Assembly (NCBI GenBank): GCA_947374315.1
Contig: CANCBK010000019.1
Coordinates: 1 to 26,914 of the forward strand
Origin: Burkholderiaceae bacterium
GTDB lineage: Bacteria; Pseudomonadota; Gammaproteobacteria; Burkholderiales; Burkholderiaceae
Direction of reading: 5' to 3'
Length of the DNA: 26,914 nt
Part shown: piece after piece, positions 1-7,602 of the stretch
How positions within the stretch are numbered: position 1 is the stretch's first letter
How the letters are laid out: the number at the start of each line of letters is the position of its first letter
Program-made: the position numbers and the translations under genes
Notes under the pieces: generated by a model
Databases searched by the model: none
What the model was told of the DNA's origin: nothing
Seen by the model: only the letters and a program-made list of their open reading frames with translations

Positions 1-170
1 TCTAGCTCAACATATTCAATCGCTCCTTCTGGCAATTCAGGAAGGATGACCTTGCTCACTAAGAAATGTTTTTGTTTGTGAGTGGGGTGGACTGCGGTCC
101 ATTTGCTCAGCAAGAGTTTTTTAGGGTTTAAGGGGTTTTGCTTCTTAAAGTGCATTGCAATAGAATTCAT
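1..170 (-). CDS. TIGR02450-type Trp-rich protein, 3' end cut by window edge
   Basis: Reading from position 170 leftwards gives an open frame of 56 codons that runs off the window. It contains the pattern NPxKLLLSKWTAV followed by HKQKHFLVSK, which I recognise as the conserved N-terminal block of the small Trp-rich TIGR02450 family. The function of that family is unknown. The ATG at 170 is preceded by a purine-rich AGAGAGAAGA that can act as a ribosome binding site. A second in-frame ATG at 155 has no such signal. The start overlaps the 3' end of the upstream lipoprotein gene by 26 bases, so the two may be translationally coupled. Family recognition is from memory of the motif; the C-terminus is not visible. 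Confidence 0.75.
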   Translation of the reverse strand, partial: MNSIAMHFKKQNPLNPKKLLLSKWTAVHPTHKQKHFLVSKVILPELPEGAIEYVEL

Positions 171-459
171 TCTTCTCTCTGATGAGGCTGCCTGTACTTG
201 TTGTAAATACTATCCTCGACTCTTGAATGTTGGAAAGGCATTTAAGGTCAAAAAAGCTCACGGGACCTAGGCTGCCGCAATAATCAAATTGCTGTTCCTG
301 AAACTGCATCTGAGCCTTTTTGAGGATCATCGAGGTTTTATTTCCGGATGGGCCAGCGCAGGACCAAGTTGTGTAGGTTTCTTGATTGCAACCCGAGAGG
401 CTCATTACCAAGATCAAGTAAGCGATACATCTACCAAGAGGGGTGTTTGACCGTTTCAT
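145..459 (-). CDS. small Cys-rich predicted lipoprotein
   Basis: A 104-residue protein. It begins with a positively charged N-terminus and a hydrophobic stretch (about residues 11-23) ending in a lipobox LSGC, so it is predicted to be lipidated on the Cys and anchored in the envelope. After the lipid Cys, the mature part has four further cysteines (WSC, DYC, LKC, FYC), enough for two disulfides, which fits a periplasmic location. I recognise no domain. It lies directly upstream of the TIGR02450-type gene on the same strand and overlaps its start, suggesting a shared transcript. Upstream it faces the FAH-family gene divergently across about 115 bases. The gene is supported by the signal sequence and clean reading frame, not by homology that I can name. 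Confidence 0.65.
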   Translation of the reverse strand: MKRSNTPLGRCIAYLILVMSLSGCNQETYTTWSCAGPSGNKTSMILKKAQMQFQEQQFDYCGSLGPVSFFDLKCLSNIQESRIVFTTSTGSLIREKNEFYCNAL

Positions 460-575
460 AGGTTTGAGAATAGCTTTATTTTCATATTTATGCTGCTCTT
501 TTGATTTGGTATTACTATTTAGCTTAGAAATTTCCGAGACTGGGAATATCGATAAAAAAATATATAAGGAGATGT

Positions 576-1622
576 ATGGATATCAATCGTCGTGATGCAT
601 TAAAGCTGGGCGCCACTTCCGCTATTGGCGGAATGTTAATGCCTAATGTGTACGCTGCTTCAGATCGCGCTCCCATTGTGGTTGAGCCCTTAACTGGCAA
701 AGCAGGATTTCGTGTGGCTAATTATTTACCCAAGATGGGCGCAAGCTCGCGTTTGGGATTGGTTGATAACGCTGGTAACGTCATTGATATTCCTGCCGAA
801 GCAACTAGACAAAAGCTCGAGCTTTCTTTTGATCCAACTTCGCTCATCTCTTTAACTGCTTCAGGTAATCGAGGCTTATTGGATCTAGCGGCGTTGTTCA
901 CAAATCGTGGCAAGAGTTCTCTGACCGTAAACCAAGTCACCTTGCTATCCCCCATACCTAAGCCTCAAAGTAATATCTATTGTGTTGGCTGGAACTATAC
1001 CGACCACTTTGAAGAAGGCATGAAAAATCGAGCGGATAAGACGGTCAAAGAGTATCCAACGGTACCGGTATTGTTTACCAAAGGTACGCAAACCATGAAT
1101 GGCCCGTTTGATTCCATTCCTTACGATGGTAGTTATTCCACGATGATTGACTGGGAGGCCGAGTTGGCTGTAGTAATAGGTAAAAAGGGTAAGAATATTT
1201 CACAAGAGAATGCAATGGATTACGTGTTCGGATACTCGGCCTATAACGATACTACTGCACGTGATGTACAGCAAAAAAGACATTCAGGACAATGGTTCAA
1301 AGGCAAGAGTTTGGACGGTCATGGCCCAATGGGGCCTTGGGTGGTCACTGCGGGTGGCGTGAATCTCGATGACACTCGCATTATCTGCCGAGTCAATGGG
1401 GTTGAAAAACAAAATGCGAGTTACAAGCAAATGTATTTCAAGATACCGGTGATCATTTCGGAGTTGTCGCGTAGCCTCACTTTATTGCCGGGAGACATTA
1501 TTGCTACTGGCACTCCATCTGGAGTGGGATTTGGCAGAACCCCGCCTGAATTTTTAAAGCCTGGCGACATGATGGAAACTGAAATTACTGGCATTGGCAT
1601 CATTCGCAATAAAATTGCCTAA
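576..1622 (+). CDS. fumarylacetoacetate hydrolase-family protein with Tat-type signal
   Basis: A 348-residue protein with a clear FAH C-terminal fold from about residue 130. Landmarks are the YCVGWNYTDH start of the domain, the metal-binding pair E194 and E196 in DWEAEL, a third acidic ligand D225 in YNDTTARD, and the late GTPSGVG loop near 312-318. FAH enzymes hydrolyse, decarboxylate or isomerise beta-diketo acids and related compounds using Mg2+ or Mn2+. Unusually, the protein starts with NRRDALKLG and a hydrophobic run ending around VYAAS at 26-29, which looks like a twin-arginine export signal. The start at 576 is well supported by AAGGAG at 566-571. The substrate cannot be deduced. It is a single gene, divergent from the lipoprotein and convergent with the rhodanese gene. 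Confidence 0.88.
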   Translation: MDINRRDALKLGATSAIGGMLMPNVYAASDRAPIVVEPLTGKAGFRVANYLPKMGASSRLGLVDNAGNVIDIPAEATRQKLELSFDPTSLISLTASGNRGLLDLAALFTNRGKSSLTVNQVTLLSPIPKPQSNIYCVGWNYTDHFEEGMKNRADKTVKEYPTVPVLFTKGTQTMNGPFDSIPYDGSYSTMIDWEAELAVVIGKKGKNISQENAMDYVFGYSAYNDTTARDVQQKRHSGQWFKGKSLDGHGPMGPWVVTAGGVNLDDTRIICRVNGVEKQNASYKQMYFKIPVIISELSRSLTLLPGDIIATGTPSGVGFGRTPPEFLKPGDMMETEITGIGIIRNKIA

Positions 1623-1624
1623 AG

Positions 1625-1652
1625 ATAGGGTGGTGCTTGTGCGCCACCCTAT
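1625..1652. terminator. hairpin between convergent genes, probable terminator
   Basis: A perfect nine-base inverted repeat, ATAGGGTGG at 1625-1633 and CCACCCTAT at 1644-1652, fills most of the 34-base gap between the convergent FAH and rhodanese genes. The position suits a bidirectional terminator. Neither strand has a good run of T after the stem, so intrinsic termination efficiency is uncertain. Confidence 0.45.
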
Positions 1653-1656
1653 AGGT

Positions 1657-3240
1657 TTATAGTACCCAGAAGTGGTGGGTGGCATCCTTACCAAGCTGCT
1701 CCACCAAGCCAAACTCCCAATCTAGGTAAGCTTGCATAGCCTCGTGATCAACGCTGGTGCCTTCATAGGGCCGCTTATAGCGATCCAGTGGTGGCGAGGC
1801 CAAATGACTTGCCCCCTTTTCCATCTCAAATCCCGCATCTGTCCAAGCTTTGTTACCACCGGACAACACCACAATCTCGGATGTGGTTAACCTTTGAATT
1901 TCTTTAGCAGCAAATGCGGCTAGCTCCCCGGTGGTGCTGGTAAGTACATAGCGATCCGCTTTTGGTAATGCCTCAATTGCGGAGGCGAATTGTGAACGCA
2001 AGGCAAACCAGCTGCCTGGAATATGTGCCTTCACATAATGAGCGTGGGTACTCAAGTCTACAAAAATCGTGCCGCTGTCATTTTGAAGCCATCGGGCAGC
2101 CATGCTCGGATCCACCGTCTTCATTTCAGAAAGAGTGGGCAAGGGTGGGACCCATGGGCCTTTCTCAGTAAGATCTTCGGTTTTGATGCCATCAATGACG
2201 TAGACATCCCATGCCATTTGCGCAAGCCAAGAGGCTGGCATATTTGCCCTCACGCCACCTGGATCGGAGAGGACGATGCGTGCGCCACGAACAGGGGCAA
2301 CCATTTCTGTTTCCTGAACCAATTGCCCGCCCGGAGTTGACCTAAAGCCGGGCAGGTGGCTGGCTTCATATTCTTCAGGTGTTCTTGGGTCAAAGAAATA
2401 GGTTGTGCGATCTGCTTGGGATTTCCATTGCTGAACATCCGCCAGGCTTGCGCGCTTAACTCCCGCTTGATCGGCTACGCTCCGAGCGCGTTGAGCAGCT
2501 TCGGATGCGGTGCTATCACTTACCTCTGTAAATTTACGGGATTGTCCTTTATCAAGCTCTTGCCCTGCCAGTGTCCAGCCAATCGTGCCATTGCGTAAGG
2601 CATTTACTGGATTCGGTATGCCGGCGTTGATTAAGGATTGGGTGCCAATAATGCTGCGCGTTCTACCTGCGCAGTTCACGATAATTCGGGTCTTTGGGTT
2701 GGGCGCAATTTCAGGAAGGCGCAAAACCAACTCTGCGCCCGGGACGCTAATGCCAGTTGGGATGCTCATGGTTTGATATTCATCGAAGCGACGAACATCG
2801 ACTACAACAACATCATCATGGTTGTCGATCAGTTGCTTTACCTCTGCCGCTGAAAGGGATGGCGTATGTCTTTTGGATTCGACTAGCTCGCCAAATGATT
2901 TGCTTGGGACATTTACATCCTTGAATACTTCTCCACCCTCAGTCTTCCAGGCCTTAACCCCTCCTTCAAATATGAATACATTCGAGTATCCCAGCGCAGA
3001 CAATCGTTCGGCAGCTAATTGGGCATACCCCTCGCCATCATCTAATGTGACGATCGGAATATCTTTCTTTGGGAGCTTCGCAAAGGCATCGACCTCTATG
3101 CGAGAAAGCGGTAGGTTGGCTGCGAATAATGGGTGCTCTTGAGCATGGGGATCTTCTTCGCGAACATCTAAGAACGCTATCTCCTCTTTGTTTAGCAATT
3201 TATTTCTAATGAATGAGTAATTTTGTTTGTTAATAGACAT
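1657..3240 (-). CDS. four-domain rhodanese-like sulfurtransferase
   Basis: A 527-residue protein made of four tandem rhodanese-like domains, at roughly residues 8-105, 128-232, 262-355 and 375-475, with a C-terminal tail. Rhodaneses carry a sulfane sulfur on an active-site Cys as a persulfide. Here only domain 2 has the loop, as CAGRTRS with C190, and this is the only cysteine in the whole protein. The equivalent loops read DDGEGY in domain 1, DPGGVR in domain 3 and STTGEL in domain 4, so those domains should be structural or ligand-binding. There is no signal peptide, so it is predicted to be cytoplasmic. It lies 30 bases downstream of the Bug receptor gene on the same strand and is probably co-transcribed with it. 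The ribosome binding site is weak. The physiological sulfur donor and acceptor cannot be read from sequence. Confidence 0.9.
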   Translation of the reverse strand: MSINKQNYSFIRNKLLNKEEIAFLDVREEDPHAQEHPLFAANLPLSRIEVDAFAKLPKKDIPIVTLDDGEGYAQLAAERLSALGYSNVFIFEGGVKAWKTEGGEVFKDVNVPSKSFGELVESKRHTPSLSAAEVKQLIDNHDDVVVVDVRRFDEYQTMSIPTGISVPGAELVLRLPEIAPNPKTRIIVNCAGRTRSIIGTQSLINAGIPNPVNALRNGTIGWTLAGQELDKGQSRKFTEVSDSTASEAAQRARSVADQAGVKRASLADVQQWKSQADRTTYFFDPRTPEEYEASHLPGFRSTPGGQLVQETEMVAPVRGARIVLSDPGGVRANMPASWLAQMAWDVYVIDGIKTEDLTEKGPWVPPLPTLSEMKTVDPSMAARWLQNDSGTIFVDLSTHAHYVKAHIPGSWFALRSQFASAIEALPKADRYVLTSTTGELAAFAAKEIQRLTTSEIVVLSGGNKAWTDAGFEMEKGASHLASPPLDRYKRPYEGTSVDHEAMQAYLDWEFGLVEQLGKDATHHFWVL

Positions 3241-3270
3241 GCGATCTTTTCTATATTGTGTTTTTTTACA

Positions 3271-4248
3271 TCAATCTAATTTGGCATTAGATTTTTTAAC
3301 CACCTCACCCCAGCGAATAATCTCCTGGTTGATGTAGTTGACCAACTCCGGCCGACTCATTTTGGGTGCTGTAGCTCCCATAGACGCCCAACGCTCTTTA
3401 ATATCCGGTGAGGTAAGGGCAATCTGTACCTCTGAGCTCATCTTATCAATAATTTCTTTTGGCGTGCCTTTGATAGCCCACAAGGCATACCAGCTATAGA
3501 CAACGAAGTTGCTGATACCTAGCTCTTGTGCAGTTGGAACGTTCGGAAATGCATCCACCCGTTTTTGTGTTGCTACAGCTACCGCTATGAGTTGACCATT
3601 TTTAATGAAAGGGGCTGCGCCAGCAAGAGTATCAAACATCATGTCAACTTGCCCGGCAACAACATCTTGGAGTGCTGGGCCAGTTCCACGATAGGGAATG
3701 TGAGTGATGAATAATTTATTTTGCATCTTAAATAATTCACCAGTTAAGTGTTGGGAGGTTCCATTCCCAGTTGATGCGTAGTTATATTTTCCTGGGTGAT
3801 TTCTAATTTCCTCGATGATAGATTTCAGATCATTCTTAGGAAATTTATTTGGATTGACGACGATGACGTGGGGCACGCTTCCAATGATGGCTACCGGCTC
3901 AAAGTCCTTGGTAATGTCGTATGAAAGATTGGCATACATGCTCGGCGCTATTGAGTGGTGAACTGCGCCAAGAAGCCAGGTATATCCATCGGGCGCCATT
4001 TTTGCTGCGACTGCCGCGCCAACGGTGCCGCCAGCACCACCTTTGTTATCTACGATGATGGGCGTCCCCATTTGTGATGAAAGTTGTCTGGCAAGCGGGC
4101 GTCCAAACGCATCCACTGCACCGCCTGGGGGGAAGGGGTTGATGAATGTAATGGGCTTATTTGGGCTGGGCCATTGAGTCGTTTGAGCAAACGACTGCAC
4201 GCTCATGAGCACGCTAGCCATCAAAATAATGACATTTCTAATATTCAC
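3271..4248 (-). CDS. Bug-family tripartite tricarboxylate transporter receptor
   Basis: A 325-residue periplasmic solute-binding protein of the Bug/TctC family. It has a signal peptide ending at SFAQ (about residue 21), then the family landmarks: PITFINPFPPGGAVDAFGR, VDNKGGAGG, APDGYT, YANLSYDITKDFEPV and HIPYRGTGPALQD. Family members bind small carboxylates or related metabolites and normally deliver them to a TctAB permease; orphan receptors far outnumber permeases in Burkholderiales. No permease gene is visible here, so the ligand is unknown. The start is a GTG at 4248, preceded by GGAG with a six-base spacer. The rhodanese gene follows 30 bases later on the same strand. The 5' untranslated region contains a nested inverted repeat (4292-4328). 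Confidence 0.92.
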   Translation of the reverse strand: MNIRNVIILMASVLMSVQSFAQTTQWPSPNKPITFINPFPPGGAVDAFGRPLARQLSSQMGTPIIVDNKGGAGGTVGAAVAAKMAPDGYTWLLGAVHHSIAPSMYANLSYDITKDFEPVAIIGSVPHVIVVNPNKFPKNDLKSIIEEIRNHPGKYNYASTGNGTSQHLTGELFKMQNKLFITHIPYRGTGPALQDVVAGQVDMMFDTLAGAAPFIKNGQLIAVAVATQKRVDAFPNVPTAQELGISNFVVYSWYALWAIKGTPKEIIDKMSSEVQIALTSPDIKERWASMGATAPKMSRPELVNYINQEIIRWGEVVKKSNAKLD

Positions 4249-4291
4249 GTGGGTCTCCAGTGTTTTTATAGTAATTTTTCTTATTTTGTAG

Positions 4292-4328
4292 GATTTGCCA
4301 TAACTAAGAGTTATCCCTTAGGCAAATC
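4292..4328. promoter_or_regulatory. nested inverted repeat in divergent intergenic region
   Basis: GATTTGCC at 4292-4299 pairs perfectly with GGCAAATC at 4321-4328. Inside it, ATAACT at 4300-4305 pairs perfectly with AGTTAT at 4309-4314 around a three-base loop, leaving only CCCTTA at 4315-4320 as a one-sided bulge. That makes 14 base pairs in 37 bases. It lies 43 bases upstream of the Bug start (minus strand) and 82 bases upstream of the histone-like gene start (plus strand). It could be an operator for a dimeric regulator or an RNA hairpin in one of the two leaders. T-rich tracts follow on both sides, so a terminator or attenuator is also possible. The role is inferred. Confidence 0.5.
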
Positions 4329-4410
4329 GGTATTTTTAGTAGTTTTTATCGGGATATACTGGCTTGGCTGTTTCTTACCCGGATTTACCCAATTAATAAT
4401 AGGAGACGAA

Positions 4411-4599
4411 ATGTCACAACACGATACATTGTTGGCTGCTTTTGAAACATATAAAGCAGAAAACGAAAAGTTTATTGAAAAAGGTGTTAAAGCCTCAGCC
4501 GCCCGTGCTCGCAAAGCCTTACAAGAAATTGCTGGTGCATGCAAAGAGCGCCGTAAAGAAATTACTGCCACTAAAGAGGAAATGGAAGCTAAGAAGTAA
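4411..4599 (+). CDS. small lysine-rich, alpha-helical histone-like protein
   Basis: A 62-residue, highly charged protein rich in Lys, Glu and Ala, with the segment EKGVKASAARARKALQEI in the middle. The composition and the lack of Pro and Gly breaks suggest continuous helix or coiled coil. It resembles the small histone H1-like proteins annotated in Burkholderiales, which would make it a nucleoid-associated DNA-binding protein, but I name this only tentatively. The frame is open further upstream, to 4084. The true start is set by AGGAGACGAA immediately before the ATG at 4411, while the longer version would run antisense through the Bug gene. A strong terminator follows the stop, so this is a monocistronic, probably well-expressed gene. 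A TATACT at 4355-4360 may be its -10 element. Confidence 0.8.
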   Translation: MSQHDTLLAAFETYKAENEKFIEKGVKASAARARKALQEIAGACKERRKEITATKEEMEAKK

Positions 4600-4623
4600 T
4601 TCTATTTCTGACGTTAGAAAATT

Positions 4624-4656
4624 AAGCCTGGCCCCCAAAAGGGGCTGGGCTTTTTT
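4624..4656 (+). terminator. intrinsic terminator after the histone-like gene
   Basis: A GC-rich stem, AAGCCTGGCCCC against GGGGCTGGGCTT with one G-T pair and a short CAAAA loop, is followed on the plus strand by a run of six T. This is a textbook rho-independent terminator for the gene ending at 4599. On the minus strand the T run is poor, so it mainly serves the plus strand. Confidence 0.9.
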
Positions 4657-4665
4657 GTAGGCAGA

Positions 4666-4959
4666 TTAAGTTGATACTGAGAATAAAGTTAGTTTCATCG
4701 CCTTGCTTCGTGTTGGCAGTAAGTGCTGGTAGTTCGGGCTGTGAGCCCAAGATTGCGCGCACTCAAGATCCGGAAACTCTAGCTCTACAAATGCGCTAAA
4801 AGGTGCGCATTCCAACTCATTCCAAAAGAATTGGCTGATTGACCCCCGAGAGGCAATGGTGCCTTGGTATAGGGCTAGCGTTTGTCCAACCTGGCTACGA
4901 TATTCCTCAAAAGCATTAGGATCATTTAGATGTATTAGGCCAATTACTTTAATAGTCAT
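4666..4959 (-). CDS. DUF1330-family protein
   Basis: A 97-residue protein of the dimeric alpha-beta barrel type. Features typical of DUF1330 are the N-terminal beta strand IKVIGLIHLNDPNAFEEYRSQV, the VELEFPDLECAQSW segment and the SPNYQHLLPTRSKA segment. DUF1330 proteins are small, cytoplasmic and related in fold to antibiotic-biosynthesis monooxygenases and EthD. Their biochemical role is generally not established. There are two adjacent ATG codons at 4962 and 4959. AGGGG lies two bases from the first and five from the second, so I prefer 4959. It is transcribed alone, divergent from the dehydrogenase gene at 5044 across about 80 bases. Confidence 0.8.
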   Translation of the reverse strand: MTIKVIGLIHLNDPNAFEEYRSQVGQTLALYQGTIASRGSISQFFWNELECAPFSAFVELEFPDLECAQSWAHSPNYQHLLPTRSKAMKLTLFSVST

Positions 4960-5043
4960 CATATCCCCTGATCATTTATTCTGCGAGTGAATAAGCACGC
5001 TATAGTGAGATATTAGATCCTTATTACGGCATGCGAGACACAT

Positions 5044-5925
5044 ATGAAAGTAGCATTTTTAGGCTTGGGCAATATGGGGCTGCCAATGGCTCTCAATTTA
5101 GTGAAGGCAGGATATCAGGTCACTGGATTCGATTTGGTTCAGGCGCATCTAGATCTCTTCAAAGCAGCTGGCGGCATTCCCGCGTCTAGCCTCCCAGAGG
5201 CGCTTATTGGGGCGGAGGTCATCATCAGTATGCTTCCAGCATCACGACATGTGGAGGGCTTATATTTGGGTGACTCGGGCTTACTTGCTGCTGCCAATCC
5301 AGAAGCCTTGCTAATAGATTGCTCTACCATCTCGCCTAAAGTGGCTCAAGCAGTAGCAGCTATCGCGAAATCCAAAGGATTCGCCATGATCGATGCTCCG
5401 GTATCGGGCGGTACTGCTGGTGCTCAAGCAGGAACGCTGACGTTTATGGTTGGTGGTGAGGTTAATGATGTTGAGCGGGCTCGCCCTTTCCTTGAAAAAA
5501 TGGGTCAGAATATTTTTCATGCGGGGCCAAGTGGTAGCGGTCAAACCGTGAAGGTCTGCAACAACATGATGTTAGGTATTCAGATGCTGGGTGCGAGCGA
5601 AGCTTTGCGTTTGGGCATGGCTAATGGCATGGATCCGAGGGTGCTCTCGGAGATCATGGTGAAGAGCTCAGGCCGTAACTGGGTGCTGGAACTTTACAAT
5701 CCATGCCCTGGCGTGATGAAGGACGCCCCATCCTCAAAGGGGTATGCTGGCGGATTTGGTGTGGATTTAATGCTAAAGGATCTGGGTCTAGCAATAGAGA
5801 GTGCCAGTGATCTCGACGCTAGCGTGCCGCTTGGCGAGTTATCTCGCCAACTCTATGAGGCTCATAGCAAAGCCGGCAATGGACAGCTGGATTTTTCTAG
5901 CGTATTTAATCTAAAGGTAGATTAA
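5044..5925 (+). CDS. mmsB: 3-hydroxyisobutyrate dehydrogenase-family oxidoreductase
   Basis: A 293-residue member of the beta-hydroxyacid dehydrogenase family, of normal length. The N-terminal Rossmann motif is GLGNMG at residues 7-12, and an Asp at residue 30 at the end of the second strand favours NAD+ over NADP+. The substrate motif DAPVSGGTAGAQAGTL follows at about 117-132, and the catalytic Lys is K170 in GQTVKVCNN. The best specific match is 3-hydroxyisobutyrate dehydrogenase of valine degradation, which converts 3-hydroxyisobutyrate to methylmalonate semialdehyde. Related tartronate semialdehyde reductases are similar and cannot be fully excluded, because no other valine-pathway gene sits next to it. 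Its stop codon overlaps that of selD on the other strand. Confidence 0.88.
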   Translation: MKVAFLGLGNMGLPMALNLVKAGYQVTGFDLVQAHLDLFKAAGGIPASSLPEALIGAEVIISMLPASRHVEGLYLGDSGLLAAANPEALLIDCSTISPKVAQAVAAIAKSKGFAMIDAPVSGGTAGAQAGTLTFMVGGEVNDVERARPFLEKMGQNIFHAGPSGSGQTVKVCNNMMLGIQMLGASEALRLGMANGMDPRVLSEIMVKSSGRNWVLELYNPCPGVMKDAPSSKGYAGGFGVDLMLKDLGLAIESASDLDASVPLGELSRQLYEAHSKAGNGQLDFSSVFNLKVD

Positions 5926-6992
5926 AGCGATACCGTTAAATACCGATCTTGCTTGGGCATCATCTCTCCAATGACGCGCGCATCCAAGAACTGGTGCTGT
6001 TTAAAGATCTGCAAAGCACTTTCTACAGTATCCGCACTGCAAGAAACCAGTAATCCACCGCTAGTTTGTGGGTCTGTGAGAAGTGCTTGTTGTGCGCCGC
6101 TAAATTGCTCCGGTATGGCAATATCTTTCCCATAGCTTTGCCAGTTGCGATCTGAGGCCCCTGTAATGATGCCTTGGTCAGCCAAACTTTCCACATTGGA
6201 AAGCAGGGGAACTTGTTGCCAGTGGATTCGAGCGGTAAGATTTGAACCGCGGGCAAGCTCTAAAGTGTGACCTGCTAGACCAAAACCAGTCACATCAGTA
6301 AGCGCATGTACGCCTGAGAGTTTTGCTAGATCTGGGCCAGCAGAATTTAGCTTGGTTGTATTGGCAATCATCTCTTGATAGCCGTCATTATCCAAAAGAT
6401 CTTTTTTGAGGGCTGCCGATAAAATACCTACACCTAGTGGCTTCCCTAGGATTAGAACATCGCCAGCCTCAGCTGCAGCGTTACTCTTCACGCGTTTTGG
6501 ATCAACTATTCCAATAGCGACTAAGCCATAAATTGGCTCAACTGAGTCAATCGTATGGCCACCAGCAATCGGGATACCAGCGCCGCGACAGGCTTCGGCA
6601 CCCCCCTCTAGGATGCGTGCAATGGTAGCGTTAGATAAGATCTTAATCGGCATACCTACCAGAGCTAGCGCAAAAAGTGGTGTTCCGCCCATCGCATAGA
6701 TGTCACTGATGGCATTGGTTGCGGCGATTTTTCCGAAGTCAAATGGATCATCGACGATGGGCATAAAGAAATCAGTTGTAGCAACAATCGCCTGACTGTC
6801 GTTGATCTGATAAACAGCTGCATCGTCAGCAGTCTCAATTCCAATCAAGAGCTCTTTTGGAAAGGGTAGTTGCGGAACGCCCTTGAGAATCTCTGAAAGA
6901 ATACCCGGGGCAATTTTGCAGCCGCAGCCACCGCCGTGAGACAAGGAAGTAAGGCGAGGTTCTAATGATTGCGTTTTCATAGGTATAGCCAT
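5922..6992 (-). CDS. selD: selenide, water dikinase (selenophosphate synthetase)
   Basis: A 356-residue enzyme that makes selenophosphate from selenide and ATP, the selenium donor for selenocysteine-tRNA and for 2-selenouridine in tRNA. It aligns with E. coli SelD along its whole length. HGGGCGCK places C23 and K26 at the positions of the essential E. coli C17 and K20, so the active-site residue is an ordinary Cys and not selenocysteine. Further blocks are TTDFFMPIVDDPFDFG, AATNAISDIYAMGG, TDVTGFGLAGH and LTDPQTSGG. Neither ATG at 6992 nor 6980 has a clear ribosome binding site. selA, selB and the selenouridine synthase gene mnmH are not in this window. selD is the last gene of a same-strand run with tlpA-like and transglutaminase-like genes (gap 31 bases). 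Confidence 0.96.
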   Translation of the reverse strand: MAIPMKTQSLEPRLTSLSHGGGCGCKIAPGILSEILKGVPQLPFPKELLIGIETADDAAVYQINDSQAIVATTDFFMPIVDDPFDFGKIAATNAISDIYAMGGTPLFALALVGMPIKILSNATIARILEGGAEACRGAGIPIAGGHTIDSVEPIYGLVAIGIVDPKRVKSNAAAEAGDVLILGKPLGVGILSAALKKDLLDNDGYQEMIANTTKLNSAGPDLAKLSGVHALTDVTGFGLAGHTLELARGSNLTARIHWQQVPLLSNVESLADQGIITGASDRNWQSYGKDIAIPEQFSGAQQALLTDPQTSGGLLVSCSADTVESALQIFKQHQFLDARVIGEMMPKQDRYLTVSL

Positions 6993-7023
6993 ATGTAATG
7001 ATTAATGAGACAGCGGTGGGTAA

Positions 7024-7578
7024 TTATTGCCGTAACAGTAACTCAATCTTGCCCTTGAGTTCATCATCATCAGCATTCTCGATTGAGCCGATCCAGACGC
7101 CCTCAATACGACCCGTTTTACCCACTAGAAAACTGGTAGGGAGACCGCGCGCCTTCCAGGATTTATAGCTAGTACTGTTCCGATCTAGCAAGATTTCAAC
7201 TGCATTGTCTGGGATATTATTGCCCTTCAAAAACTGAGTGATGCGGGGCTTCATCTCGGCAAGATTAATGGCTAGAACTTTAAATCCTTTGGCGCCATAC
7301 TTTTCTTGTAGGTGAATCAACTCATCGAACTCTTCTCGACATGGCTCACACCAGCTTGCCCAAAAATTCACTAGGACAACCTTGCCCCTGAGATTATTTA
7401 AGTCTACCGCTTCTCCCGCAAGGTTATTTAGTAGAATCGCCGGGGTTTGCGTCAGTCCAACATAATTAGCGGGACGCCATTCAGCCAGAGCTGAGGTTGA
7501 TTGAATAAGGCCGAGTGAAGCAATCAGAAGCGAGAGGGCTATGCCCCTCACGGTTCTTTGCGGCTTGATGTTATTCAC
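7024..7578 (-). CDS. exported TlpA-family thioredoxin-like protein
   Basis: A 184-residue protein with an N-terminal signal or anchor (residues about 10-32, ending SALAEW) followed by a thioredoxin fold. The active site is WCEPC, with C77 and C80, in the context LVNFWASWCEPCREEF typical of TlpA/ResA periplasmic reductases. The cis-Pro loop is GLPTSFLV near residues 149-156. Such proteins keep specific periplasmic thiols reduced, for example in cytochrome c maturation or on partner enzymes. The start is a GTG at 7578 with a weak ribosome binding site. It sits 24 bases downstream of the transglutaminase-like gene, whose active site needs a reduced Cys, and 31 bases upstream of selD, so the three look like one operon. 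The redox partner is inferred, not shown. Confidence 0.88.
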   Translation of the reverse strand: MNNIKPQRTVRGIALSLLIASLGLIQSTSALAEWRPANYVGLTQTPAILLNNLAGEAVDLNNLRGKVVLVNFWASWCEPCREEFDELIHLQEKYGAKGFKVLAINLAEMKPRITQFLKGNNIPDNAVEILLDRNSTSYKSWKARGLPTSFLVGKTGRIEGVWIGSIENADDDELKGKIELLLRQ

Positions 7579-7602
7579 TTAAATAAATGCTAATACAGTC
7601 AA

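Noticed and set aside
1962..3142. Several open plus-strand frames of 69-106 codons
   Set aside because: They are antisense to the rhodanese gene, which has full domain support; the translations show no domain features.
4084..4410. In-frame upstream extension of the histone-like gene
   Set aside because: It runs antisense to the Bug gene, and the strong AGGAG before 4411 marks the real start.
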